A stretch of DNA of 64,000 bases from Stagonosporopsis chrysanthemi (Eukaryota; Ascomycota; Dothideomycetes; Pleosporales; Didymellaceae): the NCBI GenBank assembly GCA_022560025.1, contig JAFISE010000026.1, positions 124,001 through 188,000 of the forward strand. The letters run 5' to 3'. Under the pieces are notes generated by a model. The model was given only the letters and a program-made list of their open reading frames with translations. It was not told the origin of the DNA and searched no databases. The position numbers were made by a program, and so were the translations under genes. Every line of letters starts with the position of its first letter. The first letter of the stretch is position 1. Of the stretch, positions 1 through 12,500 are shown one piece after another.

Positions 1-2321
1 TAGTTAGGACTTCCCGCCTACCCGATTGGGGTGAATGCATTGACCCGATCTCAACTACAGTCTACACTGAGCGCTTTACTCGCTCAGAAAGTTCATTGTG
101 TGTCGCCGGCATGATCTGTGATTTATCTCGGAGGTATGGAGCGAATCAACGACAGCAAGGGCGACGAGCCGAAAGACCGTACACTGACTCCGCACAGACA
201 GGCGATTCGAAGCCAAAAAGTAAAACCGGTGTATGATCCAGATTGGCGCGGAAGCATAGTCATGATGTGTATGTTGCACAGCGCTTACTTAAGAAGATCT
301 GCTGCCATGCCATCGGCAAAGAAGCTGGATAAATTGCAAAGCTTCCATGATGATCGACCCATTTGTATTGTGCGAGGCCTAGCTTGTCCCACTTTGCAGT
401 GCTGTGGTGAACACAATGGGTGCAGAATGTCAGTTCTATATTGTGTGAGTGGTTAGAATGCCTGGCAAGGCACGCACTGACTAATGCCATCAATGATGCG
501 CAACAAGACGTACTGGTTGGCCCTTCGAGCCGATTGGAAAGTTCATGCAGCTGAGTGGTGCAACCGACCACTTTGGCGGTTTCATATTGGTCAACATCGT
601 TGAGATGAGCGGTAAGATGGCGCGTGCTGCATACGCTTCACACGTATCACGAGGAAAGCGTCTAGCTCGCACACCAAGCGCTGGGTAGCTAGACGCCAAG
701 GTCAAAAATCCTCCAAGGACTTTACATGAGCGAAGCGCGCGCACTCCAGAATGCTTTGACTGGGCCAGTAATGAACAAGTCAAATATTTTGTAACCTTAA
801 CAAGAATGGAGTCCCTCATTATTTGTCGCGCTGCAGCTGGGGTCGGTAGGAGGGACTAGCACTTCGCGACGTGGGAGCTCCCTGCGGCCATCGTAATCCT
901 TGAACCGCACGATCCAGGCGGGATGGCTTCGATGGCGTCGAGCTTACATACCTAGTAGTAAGGATGGTAGATAGCGTTTACTTATTCGGGAAGTGAGCAA
1001 CACGCCTGGGAACGATTAACGGGATCGTCAAACGGAGTGCTGTCGGCGTCCGCCACTGAGATTGGTGTTTGAACATCAGACAGTGACGCAGGTACAGTCT
1101 GCACATCGAAACTCTGTCGTTGATGATGATGAACTTTGCATGATAACGCTCTACCCCTTTAGCAATATATTGATCCGCTGAGGAATCAATCCGCTACCGA
1201 AGAAGCTTGCGCTAGCAGACGCGCATAATTAACTTAGCGGAGTCGAGCTGTAAAGGCGTTCGTCGGGGCTGAGAATTAGATGAACAGCTGAGACTTGTCC
1301 TGGCCACTTGCTGAAAATATTGGTATTGACGTCCAATCAATAATGTTTTGCGCTAGAATTCTGTATCCTGGAAACTTGATCGAATTATGCTCTGGACGTT
1401 TGGACAAATACCGTGTAGGCGATTGTAAGCGATAAAGCAAATGGCTCGAGGATGTAGCTCAAACGTGCTTGACGCACGTCGGGTTCATCCCAGACGTGGC
1501 AGTATTTGGCGAGTGACGCCTCAGCCACTTCGCGATTGGTCGACGTTCTGAGGTTAAGCACACTGTCTGCTGGCTGCATCATGCAGGAGAAGGAGCCGCC
1601 GAGACTGACAACAGAAGGAATGGTCCCCGACTAGGGCGGCAGCTTGTTGATGGTGCAGGTCAAGTGAGCCATCAAGACAGCAGGAGGGCGATCAGAGGCC
1701 TCCTTGTACATGTACTTTTGGCGCCGTCATCGCAGCCCAGCAGGGTGGCGGTGCAGTCGATGGGCTTGAGACTGAGGAACGCATGCCATTCTCGTATTGT
1801 GCAGGTGCCGTAGAAGGCCGGGAACTACAGCACGGTGGGCAGGTGGAAGTGGCTCACAACGTGGCCGCCGCCGCGAACTGAGCTGCGGATCTTCCTCGCC
1901 CAGTGCTGTGCAGCACCGAATTCCAGTAATGTGGTCGGGCGTTGTCGGGTCGAGGCTTGAGATATCCGAACCAGGATTCGCGAGGCCTGGGCTGGAGCTT
2001 GCTGGACGCTAACGTTGTGGGCGTGTCAAAACTGACTGTGCAGCCCGCGTGTCACAGACAGCCGACTGTGGGGGGCTCGGGCGCTCCGAACGCTTATGGT
2101 TATTGCAAAGATCTGGTAGAGCAACGGGCAAGATCCTAGCGCATCGCAGCGTTGTGCGGAGGGCGCCGCCGCAGCCCGTGTCTGGAGAGCGCGAACAGAG
2201 GCTGAGAGAGACGCAGGGATACGGGGTGCAGGTGTGAGGACGAGCGTGGCGGCGCAGGCGGTGGCGCCCTCGACGCTGAGCAGCCGGCCTTTGACATCAC
2301 TGACCACGGATCTCCGCGAGC

Positions 2322-2348
2322 AATAATAATAATAATAATAATAATAAT
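2322..2348. repeat. (AAT)9 microsatellite
   Basis: Nine AAT units in a row directly follow a GAGC. On the minus strand the run reads as poly-Ile, poly-Tyr or poly-Leu depending on frame, which explains the low-complexity open frames there; these are not genes. Confidence 0.95.
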
Positions 2349-2863
2349 GCTGGCAGACAACGCACAGGTCTGATACGGCCACTGTGCCATGACGGAAGGG
2401 CGGGGTACGTACGGATAAGGCGAGAATGGCGTCCGACCTGCACTATGACCGAAGGAGCCGGGAGGCAATCAAACTGGAGCGCGAGAACCGGCAGCAAGGT
2501 CAGAAAAGTCATCTCCCAGGATGCACTGTGTGTGTGCGTGCTAGCAGGCCCCGGGACTGCAATAGCGGCGCCGTATATGATGCGCACCAAGGAGCAGGAT
2601 CGAGATAAGCGTACTGCCAACGAGCAGCTTGCCTCGAAGCGCAAGCGCGCTGAGAAGGCCCGGTAGGCTTGTCGAGCTTGACTGAGGCCAGCGGAGCCGA
2701 GCCGAGCAGTTTACTGGGCCTGCTCGCTTGACGGCCGTCTCTATTGGGCAAACGCGCCCAGGATGACACGACACCTGCATTGGCTGTCTTGCGTGACTGA
2801 GAGCATGCCGCGAGATGAAGGACCGTCCCGTGTTTCTGCTTCTGCAGAGCCTTGTGGTGGTTT

Positions 2864-3022
2864 GGGGGGGGGGGGGGGGGGGGGGCGGGCCGCCATCTTC
2901 GGCGGGGGGGTTTGCTGCGGGGGCCCGCAGGGGTGTTGCACTCATCCCCAGCGACCAGCCAGCAGAAGGTGGCGGGGCNNNNNNNNNNGGGGGGGGGGTG
3001 GCGGGGGGGGGGGGGGGGGGCT

Positions 3023-3080
<58 letters not shown>
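2864..3080. repeat. Long G homopolymers flanking a 10-N assembly gap
   Basis: A 22-base G run lies at 2864-2885, ten Ns at 2979-2988, then nearly pure G up to 3080, with one uninterrupted run of 58 Gs at 3023-3080. The Ns mark an assembly gap. The G tracts could form quadruplex structures if real, but dark-cycle poly-G from two-colour sequencing is an equally good or better explanation. The poly-Gly and poly-Pro frames across this block have no coding support. Confidence 0.9.
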
Positions 3081-3081
<1 letters not shown>

Positions 3082-4950
3082 GCAGTGCTACTATGTACGT
3101 GAAGGGTGCTCGTCAGACGTCCCTGATAGTGATGGACCATGTACACACAGTGCAGACTCCAGAAGCTGCTGGGGCACTCAGGGGCGCCCCCCCTGCTGCA
3201 CAGTGCAGACGCCTGCCGGGTGCTTGGGCGCAGGCTTCAAGCCGCCATCATCGCGTGAACTGAGCATTGGGATGCAGAGTGCAGGCACATGGCCACATAC
3301 AGGCACAGATCTCTGGCTCTGCACTGTGCAGCGCGGCCGGTGGAGGCTGGCGCCGGCCATGGCTGCCCCAGATGCGCGGTCTGTGGCAGCAGCCTCACGC
3401 ACGGCCTGGGACGCAGGCGGATTGAGCGCGATCGACTCTCTGCCGCGAGAGTCGCAACCGAGTGAAACCGAGTGATCGGTACGCTGAACGACACACTGCA
3501 CAGCATGCACCAGACGTCAGTCCATGCACCAGCAGCGCCCACTGCTCCATCACGTCGTCTACAGCAGCTGTCAGCGAGCAGCGACAGGCGCCCGTGTACT
3601 CGTGGGCGGGTCCAGTGATTGCACATGGCACGCCTTGGTGGTTGGGACGCAACAGTCAGCAGCATTTATCGACACGTTCCCAACACGGGCTACGGCCACC
3701 AGCTCAGACGCGCGCAAGATAATCAACCGAGTATCCGTCCACAGCACGCCTGCATTCCCACGTGGAGATCCGCCCACCAAGGCAAGCCGTGCGACGCGGT
3801 GCGCCGGGACAGGCTTGGAGAAATACTGCTAAGGGCTGCTGGGTGACGCCCACTGCCTTGCCCTTTCAGACACACACGTGCCGCAATCAATACAACAGTC
3901 TCGCTAATTATAGACGTCACCGAGCCAGCTGCAGACGCTCATCGGTGCATGTTTCGACCCCCAAAAAGCATCCAGCGAGGGCCCATGTCCATCCATGCTG
4001 GACCGTCTTTGGCACTTTTGCGCATCGGGTCGGCCTGGCATTGTGCAGGCAACGCAATGGGGGCTCCAGCTGGCGATCGAGGACTGCTCTTTGTCCCCGC
4101 CGTCGCAGCACCAGCTTAAGCGCAGCGCAGCGCAGCAGCCGAGCCAGCAATCAATCAATCATGTGCAGCTCGCACTCCTACGCGCACTGGGCTAGCGTCA
4201 GCTGGCCCTCAGCATCTGTAGTCAGCTAGCCTGGCAGCAGGAAGGGGGCCACGGCTGCTGCATGGGTCACCAAACCTCTGGTGCCTTGTTGTAGCAGCCA
4301 GCGCACGCTCAAAAGAGTAGACGCTGGGGTTGCGAGCGCTGCTGGCGATGCACGTTGGTGACGTCCATCGCGCTGCTCCTTCACCGCGCCCGCCTGCGTG
4401 CAGCCAGGGCGATCAGCACAGCTAGTCAACGGGGACTGGCCCCTGTGAACGGCGAGCTTGGACAAAGGAGGGAAGGCTGTTGCTGCGCCAGGCTTTGTCT
4501 CTGGCACGGCGCCCTACACAGTAGGGGGCCAGACCAGAGTCATTGCAGGCCCGTGCAGGCCCAGTTCCTTTCACGCTTTCGCGTTCATAGGCGCCAGACC
4601 CGACCGATGCTAGGCCTCTTCCTGCGGGCTCCCAACCCTTGGTACCTGGCCCTGGCCATGGACGAAAAAGCATAGTTCCTGTCGGTCTCTTGTCGTGTCC
4701 GCGAGTCCGGGTCAGGAGAGGCGCATCATGGCCACGCTGCTCTGTGTGCCCTCGCCCAGGAAGCACGCCGCAGAACAAAGAGGCTGCGCTGCAGGCAACG
4801 CCCCACCCACCTGGCCAGCATCAATGTGCTTTCACGACTCCGGGCCGGCGCAAGCGACGAGCCCTCCACTGTCCTGGTCCAAGCCGTCCCGCACGCCAAC
4901 AGAGCCCGACAGACGGCCAGTGGCCAGGGTGCTAGGGTGCCAGGGTCTGT

Positions 4951-4977
4951 GGTCGCCTGGTCGCCTGGTCGCCTGGT
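4951..4977. repeat. 8-bp tandem repeat GGTCGCCT x3
   Basis: Three perfect copies of GGTCGCCT followed by a partial copy (GGT). It is preceded by loose GGTGC/GGGT repeats. No gene is associated with it. Confidence 0.85.
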
Positions 4978-5300
4978 GCGTGCATTCACCCCGGCACCAC
5001 GCTGCAGTCGGCGGCCCTATGCTTGTCTGGTTCTCTAAACCACGCCTGAACGGTGTGGTGAATTTCTCATTCGCTGCGTTTTCTTCTGCCGTGCCTCGTC
5101 TACCATGCCCCAATCTGCAAAAGTGCGACTGTCCATAGCGCTCCCGCCCGCTCACCTGAGGCTTGCTCTCGTGCCATTTCATCTCCCATCCCGATCCAGA
5201 TCCTGACAACGCTCGGACTAACCCTATCGCCTGGTTGGGTCCATGAGCAGTGAAGCCCCAGAACGCCAGTCAGCCACGCGAACCCGCCAACCCTGACTCC

Positions 5301-6428
5301 CTTAGCCCCCCATACATATACATGACCGATGCTCTCCACTCGCTCGCGGTAACTTAGCAAAGCCTTAACCCACCCAGGTTCCAGCCTTCTCCGCCATCGC
5401 TCTACTAGGGCGCCCAGGTATTGAGCTTAACAAGGAGGGATCGCCGCTCCGCGCGCCTCAAACTCCACCACCAACCGCTCACCAGGCTTGCTGTACCCTA
5501 CCCCAGGGATCAGTGGCTCTTCTCATCAACGTGCAACGCCAGATCCTGCACTGCCGCTGTAGTGGACGTCCACAAGAACCTGCCCATCTGTGCCTGTTTC
5601 TCAACACGGAAGTCGACACCGTTCCAGCGCCCTGGTTCATGTACCAGAAGCTTGATAACCAGCCAATCCAGCGCAGGTCGGTCCACAATCCCAGCACCGT
5701 CATAACAAGAGCACCACCGTCTTGACCGAAACCCATCATTCACACAGCCTGTGCGACCGTCTCAGTCACACTACGTCTGCGCAACCAGGAAACCGGGCTC
5801 TACCGAACGCTCCACCTTTAAGGTCACCACAGTTCCACGAATATCTGCTTTTGTTCACCTGTGCGCCCTTCTGATTCGGCCTGCGACGGCGACCACCATC
5901 AATACCAGGCAGCGACTGAGACTTTCTAGCAGTTTTTGGGCGAGGCCTGCATCTGTCGGTATCACTGCCCACCTGAACCAGCGCAGGTACCATTTCGAGG
6001 GCCGTTCACCTACCGAAGCATCACCAGGCTTCGGAGCTACCAGTCGCCGCCTGAGCAACAAGACACTAGCCAGGAGTACCATTGCAGACTCTTTGGACCG
6101 GGCGGATATTCGTGCTCACAGCAACCTTTTACAAGATCGTTCCCCCTCCACCATCTGCATAACACATTTGTACTTTGTCCCTCTCAACTAGACTTTATAC
6201 CTTCCACATTACGCCTCTGAGCTACAAAAAGCCCGATCGCCCTTCGTGGAGCAACCCCAGCCTACACGTGGACTATATTGGTCCGGTGCTCAATTCTCAG
6301 GTCCGCCTTTCGCAGCGTCACAGCTGCAGGCATTCCCAACTCCTTCCCCATCCGAAGCTGGTAGGTCATCAGGACCTTACCGGAACACAACCGCCAACGT
6401 GGCTGCTGCAGTGGCTCACCCGGCTTCT
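5301..6428 (+). promoter_or_regulatory. Long pyrimidine- and CCA-rich leader upstream of the FlbC-like gene
   Basis: The plus strand is rich in C, CT and CCA and becomes progressively more Pro/Ser-coding towards the zinc-finger gene. Long, structured leaders with upstream reading frames are common on fungal developmental regulators, so this is most likely promoter plus 5' UTR, possibly with a leader intron. From 6192 to 6428 the frame of the downstream gene is already open but contains no ATG, so an unseen upstream coding exon is possible. Confidence 0.45.
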
Positions 6429-7761
6429 ATGCATCCTGGGTCTGACCCAATGGGTGCGCCTCCCAGCTTCGCGCAGCGGAGGCCTCATGCTGCTCAGTTG
6501 GGTAGCTTCGAACTTCCACCTCCGCCAATGCACAAATATCCATACACTAACCACGGTACCATCCCGCAGTCGTCACAGGCGCCCACAACCATCGCTAGCG
6601 TTGGCAACCTTCTCACACCACCGAGCACTGTCCACGGCGACGTGATAAGCCCTTCATCTGGAGTGTCGACAAGCGGCGCAGCATCAACAACGATGGCCTA
6701 CTCCCAAAACTACAACCATATCTATTCTCCGCCCACACAACAGGCATCGTACGGCTACCCACCCACCCAGTCACAACAAAACCAATATGGTCAACAAAGC
6801 CGAGGTACGTTCTCTCTCATCCACCCCGGCCGCCAGTTCAGTCACCAGGACTTACACCGCAAAGGGCTGAACCCGCCGCCCTATGATATGAACAACCAGC
6901 TGCCACCATTTACGCCATCATCCAGTGGATCACATCTGCCCTCCATGCCGGCCCACCACCAACAGCCTCACCATATGCTGACCGCACAATCGCCCGTGTC
7001 ATCATCGGCACCTCAACAGTCCCCAGCTTTGCCTCAGGACTCCTTTAGGCCACCACACCCACCAACACCGACGTACAATTACCAGCCATCGGGAACACCC
7101 CAACACTCAAACTTCCCGTACTCCACAGGTCCATCGCCTACTCAGCAGCACAGCCAAAGCCCCATCAGCGCCGGAGGCTCCATGCCCCGAATGTCGCCGG
7201 CAGTATCCCAAGGCCAGATGCCCACCGTACCATCGAACAACCCGGTGCCATCTCCTTCCTACTACCAGCGACCACCGCCGTCAGCATATACGCCAGGGCC
7301 AGCGCCTGTCTTTTCGAATGTTCAGAACCCGAACGGTGGCCTTGCTTTAGTCGGAGTGCACCCTGGGATGATGCCCAGCTTCAACAGTGGGCATGCAGCC
7401 CAAATGCCTCACTTCATGCAAGGACACAATCCTCATCAACAGGCGGCTTCGAATGACCGACCATTCAAGTGCGATCAGTGTCCTCAAAGCTTCAATCGCA
7501 ACCACGACCTGAAGCGACACAAGAGAATTCACTTGGCAGTAAAGCCTTTTCCTTGTACTCACTGCGACAAGAGTTTCTCGAGAAAAGACGCGTTGAAGGT
7601 ATGTTGCCAAACACGCAAAAGTTCAGCAATGTTTACTGACCGTTCTGTAGCGCCACATTCTTGTCAAAGGTTGCGGCAAGGCTGCTGCGAACAGCGACGA
7701 CACAAAGCGAGAGAGCCACTCGCCGAAGTCAGAGACTGTGGATTCGAAGTCGCTCCACTAG
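6429..7761 (+). CDS. flbC: FlbC-like C2H2 zinc-finger transcription factor
   Basis: Exons 6429-7598 and 7651-7761, giving 426 residues from the first in-frame ATG. The protein is a long Pro/Ser/Gln-rich region followed by a C-terminal pair of C2H2-type fingers at about residues 344-400. Finger 1 has C-x2-C and H-x3-H. Finger 2 keeps C-x2-C, but its last ligands are a His and a Cys five residues later (C2HC-like). The 52-nt intron splits finger 2 just before that His, uses a CTGAC branch site, and only the spliced form restores the finger. The finger pair and its C-terminal placement match the FlbC family, which activates asexual development (conidiation) in Aspergillus; that role is inferred by family. 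The true start may lie upstream, because the frame stays open without an ATG to 6192. Naming it FlbC rather than another C2H2 factor rests on recall of the finger sequence. Confidence 0.72.
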
Positions 7762-9593
7762 TGTCGTCGCCGTACCTCCCTACGGCCTTGGCCTTCTTCA
7801 CTTCTCCTGTATTAAATACCCTTTTTGAGTCCTCTATCCTGGTTTCAGAGCACGTTGTTACGAGACTACTACGTTCGTTGTGCAGCCATTGATTCACGAT
7901 TTACTACGTCTTTTACTGGTTGCGTATTGGACTTGGACTACCCTTGGGATGCTGGTTATATTTAAATGTATTTGTGGAGTTTGCTGGTACAGCATGCGGT
8001 TATGTTCGCGAGTTTCCTTCTGTTGTTCGAACGCGGATACCTTTGTTCGATTTTATCGGGGCTGTATCAGGTATGTGGAAGGAGTGGCTTGAAGACTATA
8101 GTTTGTTCTTGCGCGCATTGGCCGTGTTGAAGGCGACTCACTTTCAGCATCGGTAATCGGCTGGATTAGCGATCCCAGCTTGCAGATGGCTTCTTGATCG
8201 TATTGTGCATAATTGGCCGCGGCGCCATTTGCGCTATGTGGCATTCGGGCGAAGACATGGGTACGGGGGTGAAAAAGGTGCTACAGAACCGAATAAATTT
8301 TACGATTCCCGTTCCTTCTACAGCTAGCTGCTTGTCTCGTCTGGCACTATGTGTGAAGACTGCGTCGCAAGTCATGTCGCTAGCCGGCAAGTGAGTCGTA
8401 GAGTATGCGGTGTATTCCACATAGGGAAGATGATGCGCTAAGGTCTGTGTACAGACGACATGCAGTCGGTGGGCGATCCGCGGCTGCGGTGCGCCGGCAT
8501 GTTCCGTGAGCTAAAAATCAGTCTTCACTTCATCGCCGCGAGCTCTCATCCCATCCTTCCCTGGACGCAGCATGGCTTGAACAGCCGAGGACAATGCCAT
8601 GGAACTGCCTATACACTTTAATCACAACCTCCGTGAACGACGCAATTCGGCATTCAATCTTGTCAAGGCTGACACGCCCGACCCCAAACATTTAAGCTCA
8701 ATACGTATATGTCTATTGGGAGCTCAGAGTGGCTATGTTCACATCTTACGAAACTCTAAAGTTTGCTCTTCAGGCCTGAACGATGACGCCGGCCACGCGC
8801 TCTATCCTGCAAGGTACAAATTTCCACGCAAGGAGCGAGATGGTGGTCGCAGGTACCAGTCCAGACTGTCGATAGTATTAGAGACGGTAGGGAGAATTCG
8901 TTTCCTTTGACTTAAGTCTCTTCATGCATATCTTTGGTCCTCTAGTCAACTCATTCCCTTGTGCTGCTTTGGTCCGCAAACAAACACATGTCATCTCCAC
9001 CTTCCTTATCTTGGCACATTCCTCGCAAAAGAAGTTCGGCATTGACCTAGGGGCGGCTTCGTAGGCGTGCGCCTGCTTTTCCTACGAGATCTTTTGTTCC
9101 TTCTCGAGTTCCTGGCGGTGTTTGAGAGTTCGAAAGCACCTGCTGCTGGCGCTGGCCCTTCCAAGCCGTCCGTGCGCTGCTTGACCCTCCCCCTCCCAGG
9201 CTTGCACACGACCACCTCCAGAGCTTCTCTGCGCATGCTTTCAAAGTTTGTTAGCTTTTTGGTTGTTGAGTAGTCTTCAATTCCACTTGCACATCTAGCC
9301 GTCCCTCCTTTATCGGCTCCGTCAAGCGATCAACGCGGTCTGTCGACTGGCCGGCGCCCTCAGTGTCAACAGCGAATACCAAACAAACAACACTGCAGCC
9401 CTACCATGATCTAGGCGCATTTCGCGGCGCGACCACGACGACAACCGCTACGACGGCAGCGTTACGCGTCTCTCGGTGCTCGCTTCCACCGCGCATCCTT
9501 TCTCACTGTACATTTGTTGGCCATCATTTCAGCGGACTAATCTGAAAGCTTTCGAGGCAGCCTCGCCTTGATCGCTACAAACAACAACGCGTC
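7762..9593. other. Intergenic, no gene seen
   Basis: Between the FlbC-like gene and the kinase gene. One 103-codon ATG frame at 8599-8910 has no recognisable motif and no conserved-looking composition. The last 500 bases are pyrimidine-rich and are probably the promoter and 5' UTR of the kinase. Confidence 0.55.
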
Positions 9594-12500
9594 ATGGATC
9601 ACGACCTCCATGGCCGTCCGCCAACACGTCGACGGGCCCTCGGTGACGGCACACACCGCGCAAACGAGAATCCTCACCCTCAGCGGCCGCGCGAGAAGCA
9701 CACTGTCGAGCATACAACACCTCTAACCCAGGCTCTGCCCCACAATGAGTCGATAGTTCCTAATGGTACGCTTGCTGTGCATCATGAGCCACAATCAAAT
9801 ACCCCCGAGAACAAACGTCTCTCTGCAGTACTTGCTCACGAGGCACGCCCTCACAACCCAAAACGCGACTCCACTATCTCCAACGCCAGCACCAACGCAT
9901 CAAACACCAATCGACGCCGCAAGACACACATTGGACCTTGGCAGCTCGGTAGGACCATCGGTCGTGGAGGTTGCTCCCGTGTGCGTTTGGTCAGGCATAG
10001 CATGACAGGGCAGTATGGAGCCGCCAAGATCATATCCAAGACCACGGCAGAGAAGGTACGAGCATTGAGTTTGGCGAACTTGATACAGAGTGCAGAGCAG
10101 GACTCGACCCTCCATCCTGATGGCAAGGCCATTCCATTTGGCCTGGAGCGCGAGATCTGCATCATGAAGTTGCTCGATCATCCAAACATTGTTCGACTTT
10201 ACGATATCTGGGAGAACAGAGATGAGCTGTGAGTTACTTCGCCAGTATTCAGGAGCATTCCTCTAACTTTTCGCAGCTACCTCATCATGGAGTATGTCGA
10301 AGGCGGCGAATTGTTCAGCTATATCCACGAGCAAGGCGGACTTATTGAAATTCACGTCGTTCATATCTTCCGCCAGATCATCGCGGCTCTGATCTACTGT
10401 CACCGTATCAGTATCCATCACCGCGACCTCAAGCCGGAGAATATCCTGCTCGATCGAGAGACGATGACGGTCAAGCTGGTAGATTTTGGCATGGCAGCGT
10501 TGCAGCCAAGTGGTAAGAAGCTGACAACACCATGCGGCAGCCCTCACTATGCAGCTCCAGAGGTCATAAAGACTACTGCCTACGACGGCGGCAAAGCGGA
10601 TGTCTGGAGCTGTGGTGTCATCCTATACGTTCTACTCACGGGCACTCCGCCCTTCAACTACTCTGGGGAGGATAGAGATCTCAAATACCTTTTCAAGGCA
10701 ATCGAGAAGGGTGACTACGTCATGCCCGATACTTTGTCACGCGAAGCCGCAGATCTGATTAGACGGATACTTATCCCCGACCCGAAGCGTCGTGTTGGCC
10801 TGGAAGATATCTGGAACCATCCCTTCCTCCATAAGTATAGCAAAGAGTTGGACTTCGTGGGAGATAACACTTCAGCCAGTCATTGGACAGGGCCGTTGCC
10901 TTCGATTACAAGCTGGGAGACTCTTGAGCGCACGGCTATCAATCGAGAGATCTTGCGGTACCTCCGCACCCTTTGGCACAGCGAGAAGGAAGAAGTCATT
11001 ATCCAACGTCTCATGAACAGAGAGTAAGTGTACCCCAGCAATGGAATCTGTAGCATGTAACTGACGGTTTCGACAGAGCGAACCAAGAGAAGTACTTCTA
11101 TTCAGCTCTTCAGAAGTACCAGCAAGACCAGCTCGAGAACTACCAGCCTGGTGCTCACCATCCGATCACGCATTCGAATAGCGACCACCATCACAACGTT
11201 CGCCATGAACCGACAAGAGAGGACGTACAGCATATGCCTAAGCAGACGCACAAGCGATCTCAATCAGGGTACTCAATCTTAAATAACGAGCACATGTACT
11301 CGAAACATAGCTTCTACGAATCACCCGCATCAGAAGCCAGCTATGACCCGTTTCGAGCTTCGAGGCAGCCAATCCTTCCAGACCGGCCTGCGCACCCCAA
11401 CATTACTGTCCGTCGGCGAAACAGCAACGGTAGCCGCATTCTTCGACCAACTACAGCACTGGGTCATCACACCAGCTCGTTGCGTGTGCAAGCTTTACGG
11501 AACTCTAAGCGCGGTTCTGCTGTCTCTCGTAGCTCATCCAAACACACCACGCCGTCTCAGCGATCTGTATATGCCCGCTCTGTCTCACGATCATCGTTCG
11601 CCAGCTCACATTGGCCGAGTAGTCCTCCTGTTGTTGCACGGGCCGGTGGTATCGGTAGGCGAGGTGTTAGCTTCTCGCATCTGCATCGTCGAGGTTCGAA
11701 TGCGACGGCAAGCACGGCCGACCATAGTGTAGTACCGTATACTCCAAATCAGTCATTTGAGCGTCGGCGAGAATCGATTGGATCACATGGATCGTCGCAT
11801 CGATCGAGTACTGTCCAGCCCTCGTCCGCCATTCGAGCGAGATCCAGGGCCTCGGCAAGTACCGCACCCCGACTTCGAGTAAGGAAGCCTGATAGTCCCA
11901 CCAAGTACATCCAGAGTGAGGCGCGCAAAGTCAGTACTGAGCTCGGTAAAGTCATGGAGGAAGCTTTCAACCGGTCTTCGATGAGCTCGAGTGTCAGGAC
12001 ACACAGCTACAAAGATGGAACATTTTCCAACTATGATACGCCACCTACTTCATTCTCAAATCGGGATTCAGGCGGCAGCACAGTCGCTACCCCAAATACG
12101 AAAGGCTTGCTTGCGTCTCGACCACTTCCGCCGATACCCAATGAGACACCCAACACGTATCTTCATCGGAAGCTCGTCGAGACCCGAGATGATATTGCTC
12201 GGCGACTGACGGAAGACAACGATAATACCAAGCACTTCACCGAAGTTCTCGAGCACTTGGACCGCTTGATTATCCCGCCTCCTGACAGCAAGCGAGTGGT
12301 CTCTGCCCCCACTCGGTCTCCAGAGCACATTGCGCCTTTGCACGTAATACCTGAGGAGGTGAAGGTCGATTGTGGGACAGGGTTCGAGACAATCCACAGC
12401 CCCCACTATCGATCTGTCACTGACCCGGTTAGGCCTCAAGCTCGTCGTGCAGTAACAGCCCAGGAAACGATTCGCGTTGTGGACCAGTCGCCTAATTGCA

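Larger units (their letters stand above)
1..5300. other. GC-rich stretch with no recognisable gene
   Basis: Open frames here are short, overlap on both strands and start mostly at non-ATG codons. None encodes a motif I recognise and none can be extended by plausible introns. The stretch holds simple repeats: an AAT run, G runs around an assembly gap, an 8-bp tandem repeat, and a cluster of GTGCAG/CTGCAC words. From about 1.6 kb to 5.3 kb the base composition is clearly richer in G and C than the gene-bearing part of the window. It could be repeat-derived or near a chromosome end, but I see no telomere repeat and no transposon protein. Confidence 0.6.

Noticed and set aside
118..819. Several 100-codon ORFs at the left end
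   Set aside because: They overlap on both strands, use non-ATG starts or lack any conserved pattern.
1440..1500. tRNA-like stretch (GGTTCATCC-like)
   Set aside because: No acceptor stem, D-arm or anticodon arm could be folded around it.
2026..2644. Minus-strand ORFs with poly-Tyr, poly-Ile or poly-Leu
   Set aside because: They are readings of the AAT microsatellite.
2541..3475. Poly-Pro and poly-Gly open frames over the G runs
   Set aside because: They arise from homopolymers and cross an N gap; no motif and no plausible start.
8599..8910. 103-codon ATG frame
   Set aside because: No motif, no intron-extended partner, mixed composition; most likely chance.
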